Of a stretch of DNA of 64,000 nucleotides, positions 21,531 to 35,408 are shown in pieces. Both the position numbers and the translations under genes were made by a program. The notes below the pieces were generated by a model. It was not told the DNA's origin, did no database searches, and saw only the letters and a list, made by a program, of their open reading frames with translations. Origin of the DNA: Viscum album (taxonomy: Eukaryota > Streptophyta > Magnoliopsida > Santalales > Viscaceae); the NCBI GenBank assembly GCA_963277665.1, contig OY728153.1, positions 275,006,250 to 275,070,249 of the forward strand, read 5' to 3'. Positions within the stretch are counted from its first letter, which is position 1. Each line of letters begins with the position of its first letter.

Positions 21531-23593
21531 TTGAATAGAAGACGTTATGACCCTTAACACCTACTCTTCAAGGTTTTAGAAATGTGATTTAAGTTCCCTA
21601 ATGTATTTGGCCAAATGGAAATGTGTTAGGGGATATCATGATTTTTCAACCCATTTTTTTTAAATAACCTGAACCCATTTATAAAATTTTATTTTAAAAA
21701 CCCCCATTAAAAAGAAAAACCCTTTGAATGATCAATCAATTAAAGTCACAACACCTAGATTGTGGCATGACACATACCTAACTTCCATAACATAATCCTA
21801 GATATCCCTGACCATACTGAAACACACCTTGTTGTGGAATGATCTTCTTCATGAAGTATAATTTCAACCAACACCAAGACCAACTCCTAAAATACTAACC
21901 CTCAGTGTCCACCAACTCATACAATTGTTGAAAACCATCAAATTAAACATGTCTTGGAAAATATTTAATAAATCCCATACCTCAGTATAAATGAAATAAA
22001 ATGGTATCAGTTGTTTGCTTTAATTTCATTATGATTTAGAGGTATTTTTTTTGAATGGCTATGGTAAATCTATAAATGGGTATGTATGTGAGACTAAAGG
22101 GTGGAATAATAAATTTTGGAATATGATTTTTAATAAGAATGAAAATGGGGAATTATAGGATCTTATTACTTGTGTTAAAAGTTTAATTTGCATGAATTGA
22201 AAGTTAATTAATATTTTCATCATCATTAAAAATGGACAAATGTTTGATTTGTTAAAGTCTTCAAGGAATTAAGTTTTATCCTCATTGGGTTAAATCATGT
22301 TAATGTTGGGTAAGTATGAGAGAATTCTAAAATTCAATTTGATGTTTTATTATGTCTTTTCCATGGGGTTGTATTTCTAATTGACTTTTGATTATCATGA
22401 GGTGATTATTTTGTTAAAGAACATGTTTAAGTGGCATGTAAACATGGAAATATAGAAAGTTATTTTTTATTATTATTTTGATGACCATATTGAATTACAT
22501 ATTTAATAATCAATCAAAGTTTTTATTAAATTATTTAAAATGGGTTGAATATTAGATTAACATGTGATAAAACTCCCTAGGACCCATAACTATCTTCATC
22601 TTCCATATTTTCATATTCAGGTACTAGAATACCATGGAGAAAAGAATGATACCTTTAGTGGAATGAGTGATTCAGCACAACCCATGGATACACCAGAAAG
22701 GTGTGAAAATTTTTCCACTTGGTGATACTTATAAAACTTATATGAAGTTGAAGATGTTTCAATAGATCTTTGGTGAAAGGTACATGAGTTATATAGTTTT
22801 ATTCATTTCAGTTTTATATGATGTTTTCATATTATATTGAATAGATATCCTAGAAAAATTGTTTAAATAACTACTATTTTATATAATAAATGTTATTATA
22901 CTATAAAAAAACCATTCATGTCTCACGTCCACATCTTTTCTCTCTATCAAAGATCATTTTCATCATCTGAAGATGGCACAATCAACCCATAATTAGTATA
23001 TTTATCCATGTCTTTACTTTCTTTTCAAATTTTACACATTATATGTGTTCCACCTTTCCATAATAAGTCATAAATATCCATATCATGCTTAGATCAGATA
23101 TTATATTCATTTTTTCAATATAAGAACTCAAATATTAAAAGTTAGTCATTTTAGCTGAATAGTTCAGGCTCCAATTTTGAAAATATATACTCAACTTATA
23201 GGCCAAAATAGTCCATCATATCATCATTAAGGCCTTTAGGAAACCTCTCTCACTCAATCTACTCTAGAAGTATTTTTATTCTTGTGTTTATCTCCTTTTA
23301 CTCCTCATATTATCCAATAATTTCCTTTCCAAAATTGTCAAAAATAACATTCATTCTATTAAAAAATGGGGCGGTAGAATACCCCCCCCCCCCCCACCGC
23401 CTTAATCTAAAGACATGCCATCCATTGTTGATGTTATTTCAGATATGGTAGGGAATGTTCCCACTTCATGTCTATCCACTATAGCACGCATTTGTTGACC
23501 ATCCACTCTAATATTAACTAGAAATTCAAAGGAGTTAGAAGTTACAAATATTGACTCTAATATCATTGTATTGTAAATATCCAAAATAAAATT
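21531..23593. other. Unassigned sequence between elements A and B
   Basis: No domain recognised. A 71-codon minus-strand frame (23617-23402) contains FEFLVNIRVDGQQMRAIVD, which hints at a protease-like fold of a retroelement but is too short to assign. It also overlaps the edge of the element B LTR. A run of 14 C (23382-23395) lies between GGCGGT (23370-23375) and ACCGCC (23396-23401), forming an inverted repeat. The element B target site would be at about 23589-23593. Confidence 0.4.
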
Positions 23594-25282
23594 TGTTAGT
23601 CCCAGTGGAAAACTCAATAGGGGCTGAATTGGGTTTCCAATAAATTTTATATTTATAAAATAATTTAAAAACTCTATCCCATAATTTAATAAAATAACCT
23701 ATTTAATAAAAACATTAGATATATACAAGTTTAACTTTGGAAACTAATATACTTGTATCAAACACCATATATAAAACACTAGATTAATTTAACTATAAGA
23801 GTATAATCTTTTTAATAGGTTAAGAAATTAAAGCAACCTTGGTTCAAAACAAAGAAAACAAATTAGATAAAGAAGTAAATAAATAATAGTGGAATTTAAT
23901 AAGAGATTTTGTTCTCAAGTCGATAATTAATCCCCTACACTTGTAAATAACCTAATAACAATTAGTTTATTAAAAAATAAACTGATCCACAAACTAGATC
24001 ATGTTTTAATGAAAAAAAAAACATAATTTGTTTCTAGAACAGAGCCTCTTTGAAAGTTATGCATGGGATAAAACAAAAGACCATGTCATAGAGGACCTCT
24101 TCAACATTTTTTATTGGGATTAAAAATGAAAATATTTGAGATATTATCAAGTAATCTCCAGTTTATCAAAAGATACTATGTTTTAAAAATAAATAGTTCA
24201 ATAAAAAAACACTTATTAAAATTAAATCATAAATAGAAAGATCAAGATATATGATATAAGGAATTGTGATGCAACTTGATCCATATAGCTTCAGTTGTCT
24301 GAATTCCTTGAATTTGTCTTCTTAATGAGCTCAGAAAAGTTTCAAAGATAGTTTTATAAAAAAATTCATATAAGGTTTATATTGATCTGATTTGTTCACA
24401 TTTAGGATCCTCTATTATTCTTTGTAGGATCACATATCCATCACTTACATCACTCTATTAGTTTTTCTTCTTAAAAATATCTTCATAAAAAATTAGTCAT
24501 TAGATAATAATCAATGTTTCTTTAAATTAACTAACACTTAAATTAATGATTCAAAAAATAGCCATTATATATTTGAAATCATCCATTGCTAATTTATAAA
24601 TGGAAATTTTTCTTCACTTAAAGTATGGTGAGTTGGCATAAAAACTTGACACGGTCATTTTCAACGGCCAGTTGATGTGGCAAGTTTTCACTTTCAGTCC
24701 ATTCCATAATGTAGTCAATTCATTTTTTTATTTGGTCAATTACTTTTTTCTTGTGGTGGGAATCACTCTTAATTCTATTACAACAATAACAGACATGTTT
24801 AGTATATTATTTAATGAAACTTTTACATACCATGGCATGGTAACTTGTATTCTTCATGTGGTGGGTAGTTTCCTTTATGAGGGCACTTCACTAATTCTCA
24901 TGGTTAGGTATTTTGTACTCATGGTAGGTACATATATTTCTCAAAATAGGTTTATTGTAGATTTTATAAGGTGATTCTCAATGTATGGTAAGCTAAAGTT
25001 TAATGCATGGTCATTTTGCGATATTGATAGAATTTTCTCATATAATGAAAAGTAGGAAGTTTTTTCATGTGATCAGGTAAAATATAATCTAAGGTAATAC
25101 GACACGGTCACATGACCTTCACGATCAGTTAAAATCCTTCCCATGATAAGGTCTATACTTTTCCAGTTTTGCAAGTTTGTCCAAAAAAATAATTTACTAA
25201 TAAAAAACATGAAATTTGTTAATAAAATTATAAACATGATTTCGGATCATTAAAATAAGGAGTTGTTAGAATAATCCAAAAA
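23594..25282 (-). repeat. 3' LTR of Copia element B
   Basis: It starts on the plus strand at TGTTAGTCCCAGTGG and ends near TAATCCAAAAA. It matches 17592-19356 and 53384 onward. The polypurine tract on its right side shows it is the 3' LTR of a minus-strand element. The outer TG of the LTR has decayed to TT. Confidence 0.7.
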
Positions 25283-25295
25283 TCTACCCCTTTTG
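25283..25295 (-). other. Polypurine tract of Copia element B
   Basis: On the minus strand AAAAGGGGTAGAT, preceded by TTTGTAATCATC. The nested element at 44899-44921 has the same arrangement (TTTGTGATCATCAAAAAGGGGGAGA), which supports a shared lineage. Confidence 0.65.
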
Positions 25296-25899
25296 ATGAT
25301 TACAAATCATGAAATTTAAATTGAAATTAACTGAATATAACAAAAGTATATTTTTATAGGATTAAATTAACTATTTATAAAGTCCCTAAAATTATGAAAA
25401 GGTTTCCAATGAATTCAATTTATTTAAATTTATCACTATGCACAAACCCCCTTTTAGGATTGTCAAAAAGTGAGGAAAAACAATTACAAGTAATAAGTCA
25501 AAAAATAAATGATAATAAAAGAGGATATTCCATTAATATATCAAAAGATATTATAAAAGGATTACAAAAAGTCCCTATGAAAGATCGTAATCTAAATATG
25601 AGTCTAATGCATACCTCATATTAGAACTAAGTATAGTATCCATTGCTTAGGAAAAAAGTAGGGGAATAGGTAGTTTAAGGAGTAGATTAGGAGGTAGGCT
25701 CATCAATGACTAAACACCTGGAAATATTTCTTAGTTTTTGAAATTATTGTCTATGAGATAGGATAAAATAATTAATGATAGAAGTGGTAGTGTTATTAGG
25801 TAGGGATAAAGAAATGGATGAAGGAGAAATCACAATTATCTAAGAAGTGTAGAGATAATATTCCATCAACCTGGTAAACTCACTGACTACTCACGAACC

Positions 25900-28472
25900 A
25901 TGCTCCAAAGACTGAAGGAAATCATATTGATTCTCTATAAAAGCTTCCAAAATGGGGTTCATAGCCTTAAGTTTTTTTTCTTGTGACTTGAAAACTTGAT
26001 TCATGGGAGGCATATTTATATTTAGTGTAAGGCCTCTAACCATACCATTTAAATAATACTTGGTTAAGATTCATTTATGATATTAATCAATATCCTTCTT
26101 GATTGTTTCTCTTTCTTGTACAATTTTTTTCACATCTTCACTTACAAGTGCCAAAGGCATGGCTACATGGAGTTGAAATCCATCAAACACATCTTATTTT
26201 GTATTTCTAAACTCATCAAAAATAACTTTTAACTCATCCCTTATGATATGTCTAATATTTTTCTTCATTAAGGACTGATTGAGTATGAGGAGCTAGAGAA
26301 GGAGAAGAAAATACATAACTTATGAACCTCTAGTATTGATAAATCATCATATCATATAAGTCTTTTTGAATATCACCCAACCATTATTTGAGATCATTGA
26401 TCTCATTCTTTAGCAGATTTATCTCGAGATAGAATTTATGATGAAGATAATAATTTTCAAGCATCACAATCCTTCCGATATATTCTTCTCTAGAAGGCTC
26501 TAAATAATTTCCAAAAAAAGAATGTATTCTTTGAAAACACCCATAAGATCAGATTTTAACTCATTCAAATCATACTTGGTAACATATAATTTATAACAGA
26601 TAGAGGTATATGGATAATAATCTTGATTCCTATAATCTTACTCAATGATATCTGCCACTAATATATCTCTATCAACTTAAACATCAACTCTGATGTCAGC
26701 AACAACTTCTTCCCCATAAACATCCAGAGCACCTTCCTCAAAATTTTCACCATGAAAACTACCTTTATCTTATTCTTATTCTTATTTGGTTGGAGTAGTT
26801 TCAAAGATATCATTGAGAGTCTGGTCAAATGAAGGTCTCATAGGAGATACATCAACTCTATCTTGAGTATCTATATTAGTAATAAGAGATCCCTCCAAAA
26901 CTCTCTGAGTAGAAGGTATAGTAGGTCCACCATGATTAAGTGAACTACCCTCATCATCATCAGAATTAGGATAATATATCACCGAAACAAGAGATCCATG
27001 GGAATTACCCCCTTAGTATGTGCATATTTAATATGCGTTCTAGGTGGACTACCAACCAGAGTTGATCCAAATAAACTAACTTCACCACTTTAAAAGTCCT
27101 CTTACTCATCCAATTTAGGATTATAACCACTCACAGAAACATATATGTCAACTAGATATTTTGATAAAATTTATTCATGAGATGAAAAAGGTAAGGAAGA
27201 TTTGGAATGTCCAAAGGATATAGAAGTACATGATTACCTATTATCCTCATGATAAGATCTTATTTCTTCATCAAAATCTACCATTACATTCACTTCTTAT
27301 TCATCCTCCTCATCAAAAGCCACCTGATAATACAAATAATCAAAAATATATTCAAACTTGGATCCAAAAGATCCCTAGTTTTAACTGGGTACTTCACTGA
27401 GTCAAACTTTTCATAAATATATTTTGGGTCCACCACCCAATCCCCCTTTCAAGGGTTCCAATTTACCTTTATCAGATTAAAAATATTTTTTGTATAGTAG
27501 TGATCATTTGATGACGTAATTCTTTCCTCCCCTTAATGAACTGAGCTTTTTTACTTTAACAAGTATAAAATCATCTTCAGTTAAGGTAAAGAACTAACCA
27601 TTGAGTCAACCTTACACAACTCAACCATATGTCTCATGAAATATCTATAAAGGTTTTTCTGAAAATCTTTATTTTTAAAAATCAAGAAAAACATAACTTA
27701 ATATGGTAGGATATGGATGTCTCATTTACTTGGAAAAATTAGATGCTGGATAAACTTGACCAGCTCCTTACACTTGCCACTCAACTCAACAGTTGTGGGT
27801 CTTCAGGGGGTACCATTCCTAGTGATCTTATATAAATCATTCTGAAACTCAAAGTGTGGATGACTAACTATATACGAGCTATAGTAATCTCCAAAATCTC
27901 ATTTGTGAGGCACACCCAAATACTCTTCCCATCACCTTGAAGATAATTCTAAAATTTCACCATTTATTATCGATTTAACTGCATTATTTTTCACTCGAGG
28001 GAATAACTCAGGTTTCAAATAAAATTATTTAATAAACTTTGGATAGAAAGGCTAATTATTATATCTTATTCCTAAATCATATTCCAAACAAGTGATATTC
28101 TCGATTTTAACCACTGAGCATCAATTTACTTTTCTATAAAGACATTATGATCAACTAGATATTGATTCTTCAGCTCCAATATCGTACTCAAGCTATTTTT
28201 ATATTTCATCCAATTCTTTGGATGAGGTGACTAAACGGGGAAATTTTCTTTACAAGACACACTTCATCTTCATAGTTTTCAATTCAAATTTATTTCTCAA
28301 AAGATTTAGGTTTATGAAATAATCTTGAACTAGAAGTTTCAGGTTGAAGATAGAAATAGAATTCAAGATTGTTAGATTTCAATTTGAAGGTAAGGATTTT
28401 AAATAGGGGACTATATTTTTGGGAAAAAATATGTTTATATTCATATTCTGATTTGAAATCTAATTTAATCAT
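25900..28472 (-). pseudogene. Extra ORF downstream of pol in Copia element B (decayed)
   Basis: On the minus strand from 28472 a frame opens with FKSEYEYKHIFSQKYSPL, similar in layout to the start of the extra ORF of the nested element (42151). Later parts keep fragments such as GDGKSIWVCL. An acidic region follows at 26982-26782 (YPNSDDDEGSSLNHGG). Many stops and shifts. Position between RNase H and the polypurine tract is where Sireviruses carry an additional, envelope-like or plant-transposon-domain ORF. The function of such ORFs is not established. Confidence 0.5.
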
Positions 28473-28579
28473 TTATAGAGTTAAATAATAATAAACTTAA
28501 ATCAAATCCAACCAAAATGTTTTCATGAAAATATATATGTATAGAAATAGACACATTAGGTTTTTCGGTCATGGATCTA

Positions 28580-28830
28580 TGATAACAAAATCATGGTAGG
28601 TATACTGACCATGACCTCATGGTAAGTATACTAACTACATGAATAAAATGATCATGTTAAGTAAGTACTAACTGTGTGAGAAAGTTTTCATGGTAATCAT
28701 AATAACCATGTGATTTAATACTCATGGTAAGTATGGTTACCACATGAGTTAAGTTATAAGGTAGGTATACTAACTACATAAATAAAAACACATGGTTGGC
28801 ATATTGACCGTGTGAACTTCACTTCATAGT
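28580..28830 (-). repeat. Array of about seven 35-base units with inverted repeats
   Basis: Units start CATGGTAAGTAT and most end with ACCATG or a variant, so each can fold: CATGGT-N10-ACCATG at 28593, CATGGT...ACCATG at about 28700 and CATGGTAA...TTACCACATG at about 28722. It lies directly after the pol end and before the extra ORF on the minus strand. Similar CATGGTAGGTAT motifs are scattered in the LTRs of this family. Confidence 0.6.
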
Positions 28831-28894
28831 TACTTCTATAAAAATATACAAAAAAAAGTTTAAATAGTTCAAAAAATAAATTAAGGATAAATCA

Positions 28895-31800
28895 AAAAAT
28901 TAGACATAATTTAACATTCCAAATTCATGTCTGATATAATTTATTCTCGTAACATTCAAGGGTTCTGTAAATATATCAGTAAGATGATGTTCAATAACAA
29001 CAAATTCAAGAGTTATATCACTATTATGGAAATGATCTCTCATAAATTAGTGTTATATATCAATTTTATTTGTTCTATAATGGGATATAGAATTTTAGAA
29101 ATATTTATTACATTTGTATTATCATGATTTATAGGGATATTTCATAATTGATATCCATAATCTAGTAATGTGTGTTTCATCCATTGAATATGTGAATAGA
29201 AACTATATGTAGCTATATTTTTAGTGTCAATAGTGGATATTACAATACAGTTCTATTTATTACTACACCAAGGCACTATATACTTTCTTAAAAAGTGACA
29301 TGTTCCATAGGTGATTTTTCCATATAACTTACAACCACCAAATTCGTCATCTGAATAACTAAATAAATAAAATGCTTTCCCACTAGAATAAATCATTCCA
29401 AGGTTGGCTGTAAATTTGAGGTATTTGAAAATTCTTTTCCTAGTAAGTAAATGTTACTCTTTTGGTTTTTCTTGAAAATAAGAACATATACACAAAATAA
29501 ACATTATATCAGGCCTGCTGGTAATTATATATAGTAAGCTTCAAATTATACCTCTGTAAGTGGTTTGATCAACCAATTTACTAGTTTCATCAAGATTCAT
29601 CTGGTATCTAGTACTTATGGTAGTATCACTACCTTTTGTATTATACATATAAAAATATTTTAAGATATTATTGTGTTACTTTATTTTATTTAAAATAATT
29701 CCAACTTTATTTTGAAAACATGAACACCAAGAAATAATTTAATTTTACCCATCAAACTCATTTAAAATTCATTTTTAATTATTTTTTATAATTCAGTACA
29801 TAAATAATTTCTTGAATATCTCAAAATAATATCATCAACATATATTTTTACAACTTAAAAATATTTTAAAACTCTTTTAATAAAAAAATAGGGTCAGATG
29901 TACCTTTGGTGAAGACATAAAAAACTAAAAAAAGGTTGATCTTATCATACCAAACTTCATGATCCTTTTTTAATTCATATAAATATTTTTTTATTTTGAA
30001 AGCAAGATCTGTAATGTGAGGGTTTTGAAATCCATAGGGTTTTTCAACCAAAAATCCAAAAATATAACCATTTTATAAAGTGATATTGAAATCTATTTGA
30101 TATAGTTTTAAATTTAAATACGCTGCATTGGAAAAAAACATCCTGATGGATTTAATTCTAGCTACTAAAGTAAAAGGTTTATTCATATACAATAACTTAT
30201 TCTTTATTATATCCTTATACAACTAGTATTTCTTTATTTCTAACTATTATTCCTAACTCATACTCCTTGTTTATAAAAACACATTTAGTGTCAATAGTTT
30301 TGTATTACTTAGGTCTTTCAACTAATTCCAAGACTTTATTTGTTTCAAATTGATTTAACACTTCTTGTACAGACATTTTCTAGAATTTTTCATTAATTTC
30401 ATCATTTATGTTCTTATGTTCAAGTTTTGATAATAAATATCGACGTGAAACTTTGTTTTTAGAGAATCTCTAGTATGGGTTCATTTATATAGGTCACCTA
30501 TAATAGTATCTAAGGGAGGATATCTATGATTTCTAATAGATCTACGAATATAATTATTTGAAACCTCACTCTAATTTTTAGGTTCAATTTAGATTTTTTC
30601 ATCTAAAAATATAGATTTATTTAAATAAGGTTTGCTAAAATTGATTTATAGATTTAAAATATCATCCTATAGAATTTATAATGGGGTCTTAGGATCATGT
30701 GGATCTGTCTCATCAAACTTGACATGAATTAATTCTTATATAATCATGGTCTTTTTTAAATACTATATATGATTTACTCATTGTATGATATACAAGGAAA
30801 ATAAATTCATCACTTTTGGTTGAAATTTTTTCTAAATAATATTTTTTTTTGAGTATAAATACTTCATAACCAAGAACTCTAAAGTAATTAACCTTTGTAT
30901 TTCTACCATTCCAAAATTCAAAAAGGGTTTTCTTTGAAAGTAGTTTAATTAAAACTCTATTAATTATATAGAAATTTGTTTTACATATTTTTTCCAAAAA
31001 TAAAAAATTAAATAATACTCATTGATCATGGTCTATGTAATTTGTTAAAGGTTTCTATTTCTTCTATCCAATACACCATTCTTCTTTGAGGTATTAGGGG
31101 AAGAAAAGTTATGGATATAGTCATGATTTGAGCATAATGATTCAATATGTTGATTTTAAAACTCTCAACCATGATCACTTATTAAGGTCTAAATTCTAAT
31201 TCTACTATGATTTTCTATAGATCTAGAATATTTACAAAAATAGGAAAGAGAATCACTTTTATGATAAAGGAAAAACACCCATGTTTATCTTGAAAAATCA
31301 TCCTCTATAAAATAAGCATAATTTTTTCCTACTAAACTAGAAACTCTAGAATGTCTAAAAAATTCCATGTCAACAAACTATAAAGATTTAGAATTTGAGA
31401 CTTATTTATTAAGTTTGAAATAATTTTTTTGTTTATTTCCCTATTGATAGGAATTACAGAATTTTTCTATTGAGAATTATAGTTTAGTTAGATCCATGAC
31501 TAAACCATTCTTATTTATCTTTATAACTTAGTGAATATTTCAATATCCTGGTCTCCTATTCCAAAACCAATATTCTTTTTGAAATAAATTTAAACATTAA
31601 AAATTATGATAAAATAAATAATTTAAATCTGCTAAATAAAAATTTTATTTTCTCATGGAATTAAAAACTAAAGAATGTTTTGTATCCAAAAAATGAAAGA
31701 ATTATTTTCAAACTTAATATGAAAACCATCATAAAATTTTTTTAAATAACAATCCATCTACAAATAAAACTTTATAAATTCAAATTTTTCTAGAGTTGTA

Positions 31801-31913
31801 GATTTGGTCTAGCCCAATTATTTTCCCATTGGCATTGTCACAAAAAGTGACATGTCCACTATCAACTTTAATTAGAATATTAAAGCTTGACTAGTCTCCA
31901 ATCATATATATTG
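28895..31913 (-). pseudogene. Copia element B pol remnant, copy 1 (INT-RT-RNase H)
   Basis: Minus-strand order from 31913: GAG-pre-integrase side, integrase core (31500-31000), integrase C-terminal part at 30997-30713 (FYIINRVLIKLL, FEFWNGR, VNYFRVLGYEVF), RT parts near 30051-29866 (KIKKYLYELKKDHEVWYD, the decayed YGLKQ-RAWY motif), and the RNase H end at 29080-28895 (FMRDHF, LEFVVIEHHLTDIFTEPL). Full of stops and shifts. Aligns along its length with copy 2 (34440-35413 plus 46634-48330). Confidence 0.75.
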
Positions 31914-34435
31914 TAACTCCCCAAGACTTTTTGAAATATTATTTTCAAATAAATTTAAATCTCTTTGATATTTTATATTACATGAAACATTAAGTATATC
32001 TTGTGTTACATGCAACACTCGGTTTATTCAAAGCATAACATACTATTGAATTATTATTATTTAATATAATAGTTATCATATATCCCTTGGAATGGAAGGT
32101 ATTAATATAATTAACTAAATTATGAAAATAAATTTTACACATGTATATATAATAAATTCATTGGGGATCAATTAATTATAAATGAAAATAAAAACTATTT
32201 GAAAATAAAGGTAATATTTTTGAAAACTATTTTTATGTGCACAAATGTGTTTTACCTCAATAAATTAACCAAATTTTTTTTTAAATTATTTTAATGAAAT
32301 TTATATATTATATACTAAATAAAAATTTTCACATTCATTCTATGTGTTTTCTAGATAAGAGATAAAAATAAATCTTATTTTACGCTTAAATTTGTTTTCT
32401 AAAATACAGATTGTCACTATTTGTGAACTTATAATGAAATTAATTTTTAACAATTTTAGAAAATTAATTTGATAAAATAAAAATAATTTTTTAAATAATA
32501 ATTTTAAAATTATCTTAGAGGGTATTTTTTTATTTTTATGAAAATATTAATTTCTAGACAAATAGTTAAAATTACTGATTTTTCAATGAAAACTACCTTT
32601 TGGTTTCAAGATTTTATAAGGTTAAATTCGCTTTAAAATGGTTTTAAAAGTAAAATTAGTTCAATTATATATCTAATAATATAATTTAGGTCATTGTAAT
32701 CAATTTTTAATTGAATTTAGAGATAAATACTTTTTAAACTTTGGAAATTTTTCTCTTCAGAAGCCCGCTCTTCCACCGTGTCTTCGGTTTTAATTTTAAA
32801 TTAAAATTTTCCACTTAAATGGATTTAATTTGGTAAATTGGAATCCATATTTTGAATAATCATAATTTAAATTTTTATAATAATTTCAAATTAATTTTCT
32901 TCCATTATGAGTAGTAAAAATAGTAAAAATTAATTACCATAATTAAGGTAAAAATTTTATCGGGGGGGGGGGGGTAAACTAAGTAGATAAGGATTGAAAT
33001 GACTATAACACTTGTAAAATTCTTATTGTATAGATATACATTAATATTATCCTTACAAATTTGGAATATATGGTCATTTGGAAACTTTTATCTTGATAAT
33101 TACTTTCTTATTTGGGATTCTTTTGAGAAATTTCTAAGTAGTTTACATGTGGGTTCATTTCCCCAACTTATAAAAGGAAACCATTACCCTTCACTTATTC
33201 ACACTTTTAAATAAATATATTTTTTCTAAAACCAACCAAAATTACTCCCCAACATCCTTATACATGTTATAGAGCTTATGTTCTTCCCAAAATACTAACA
33301 CTAGGGTCTTTAATAAGAGATCCAAATTAAGTGCTTCTAACAAGAGGAGGTTTGAGCATGTATCAAGGAAGTTGAGACTTAAGGTAAGGTATTCTTGTCC
33401 CACTTTTATTTTCTACAATACACATTATATATTCATAATGGTCAAAAATAAAATTATTTTCCTCAAAAAAACTAAAAATATTAATTTCAAAATAAACTTC
33501 ATTTTTTGAAATCATGATTTAAAAATTACCTTAGAGGGAATTTTTGGATTTTTCTGAAAAGTTTAATTTCTAGAAAAATACTGAAAATATTTACTTTTCG
33601 TTAAAAAATGCTTTTTTTTAAGAATCTATAAGATTTATTTTTTTAAATTATTTTAAAAGTAAAATTAGTTCAATTATATAACTATTAATCTAATTTAGGT
33701 CATTGGAATCAGTTTTCTATTGAATATAGATATAAAAACTTTTTGAACTTTATAATGTTTTCTCTTTGGAAACTTTCTCTTTCACCACGTTTGTGGGTTT
33801 AATTTTAAATTTAAATTTTCCAGTTCTTGGAATTGAATTTGGTAAAAAGGAATCCATAATTTTAATTAGAATAATTTATATTACCTAATAATGTCAACTT
33901 CATTTTTTACCATTATGAATAGTAAAATCAGTAAAAATTAATTAGTGTAGTTAAAGTAAAAAAGTGTTTATTGAGGAGGTTAAACTAAAAATATGAGTGA
34001 TAAAATAAATATAACACATGTATAATTACTATTGGATAGAAATATTTCAATATTATCCTTCCTAATTTCTAATATATGGTCATTATGAAGCTTTTGTCTT
34101 GGGAATGACTTTCTTATTTTGAATTCTTTTTTTATATTTCAAAGTAGTTTCCAAGTGGGTTTCTTTCCCCCACTTATAAAAGGTCACCAGTACCTTTTAC
34201 TTATTTACACCTCTCAATCCAACTATTTTTGAAAACCCCTACCAAAATCCCTTCCCAACATCCTTATCCATGTTCTAGATCTGTTGGTCCTCCCAAAAGA
34301 CTAACACTAGGGTCCGTAATAAGAGATCCAATGGAGGTGCTTCTAATAAAAGGAGGTTTGAACATATATCAAGTAAGTTGAGAAATAAGGTAATTTATTA
34401 TCATATCAATTTTATTTTCTATGATACACATTCCT
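31914..34435 (+). mobile_element. Old Gypsy LTR fragment with a 1-kb tandem duplication
   Basis: It starts TGTAACTCCCCAAGAC, right after the same Copia protease-side sequence as in copies A (2268) and B2 (48331). It covers only the promoter-side half of the LTR. The part 32450-33443 is repeated, diverged, at 33455-34446. Each repeat has a TATA box (33169, 34175) and a donor-like site (AAG|GTAAGG at 33384, AAG|GTAATT at 34390). Both repeats break off at a similar point (TTCATRATGG). A run of 13 G is at 32962-32974. Confidence 0.6.
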
Positions 34436-34439
34436 TATT

Positions 34440-35408
34440 CATGATGGTATAAAATAAAATCCCCAAAAATTGACATGTTTCAGAGGTGATTTTTCAATCT
34501 AACTTAAAACCACCAAAGTCAGCATATGAATAACTACCTCAATAAAATGTGTGTCCTATGGAATAAAATAACACTAATTTGTTTTTACCTCTGAGGTTTT
34601 TTAAAATTATTTGGACATTAATTATATGTGACTCTTTTGGTTTTTCTTGAAAATAAGAACACATACACACACTAAACATCATATCAGGCTAGCTGGTAGT
34701 TAAGTATAGTAAGTTTCTAATCATACCTCTATAAGTGGCTTGATCAACCATTTTCCCAGTTTCTTCATGATCCATATTGAATCTTGTAATCATGTGAGTA
34801 ACACTACACTTAGTACTATCCATACCAAAACATTTTAAAATATCATTGGTTCACTTTATTTTAATTAAAATAATACCATTATTATTATAAAAAATATGAA
34901 AACCAAGAAAGAATTTAAATTCACCCATCAAACTTATTTCAAATTAATTTTTCATCAATTTTGAAAACTCATTGCACAAATAGTTTCTTGAAGATACAAA
35001 AATAATATCATCAATATATATTTTTAAAACTTAAAAATCTTTTGAAATTATTTTAATAAAAAAATAGGTCCAGTCATACCTTTTTTAAAGCCTTTAAAAT
35101 TTAAAAAAATAACTAAGCCTATCATACAAAACTCTAGGAGATAATTTTAATCCATATAAAAAATTTATTTAAAAACATGATTGGGAAAGTGAGGGTTTTG
35201 AAATCTAGGGGTTTTTTCAAAAAAAACATTAACTATATCACCATTTAAGAATGAACTCTTGACATCAATTTGATATAGTTTGAAATTTAAATGTGCTTCA
35301 TGGAAAAGAAACATACTAATGGATTCAAGTCTAGATACTAGATAAATGTTTTCCTCATAGTCGATACCTTCTTCTTGACTATATCCTTATGCAACTAGTC
35401 TTGCATTA
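34440..35408 (-). pseudogene. Copia element B pol remnant, copy 2, RT/RNase H part
   Basis: Aligns base for base, with divergence, to 29293-30240; it begins at the RNase H part (GACATGTTTCAGAGG on the plus strand) and runs into RT. It stops at 35413, where the nested plus-strand Copia element is inserted, and continues at 46634. Multiple stops. Non-functional. Confidence 0.7.

Noticed and set aside
23549..23565. TGATATTAGAGTC on the minus strand as a second primer site left of the element B 3' LTR
   Set aside because: It lies about 30 bases from the LTR end and no gag sequence follows; the polypurine tract on the other side shows this LTR is a 3' LTR.
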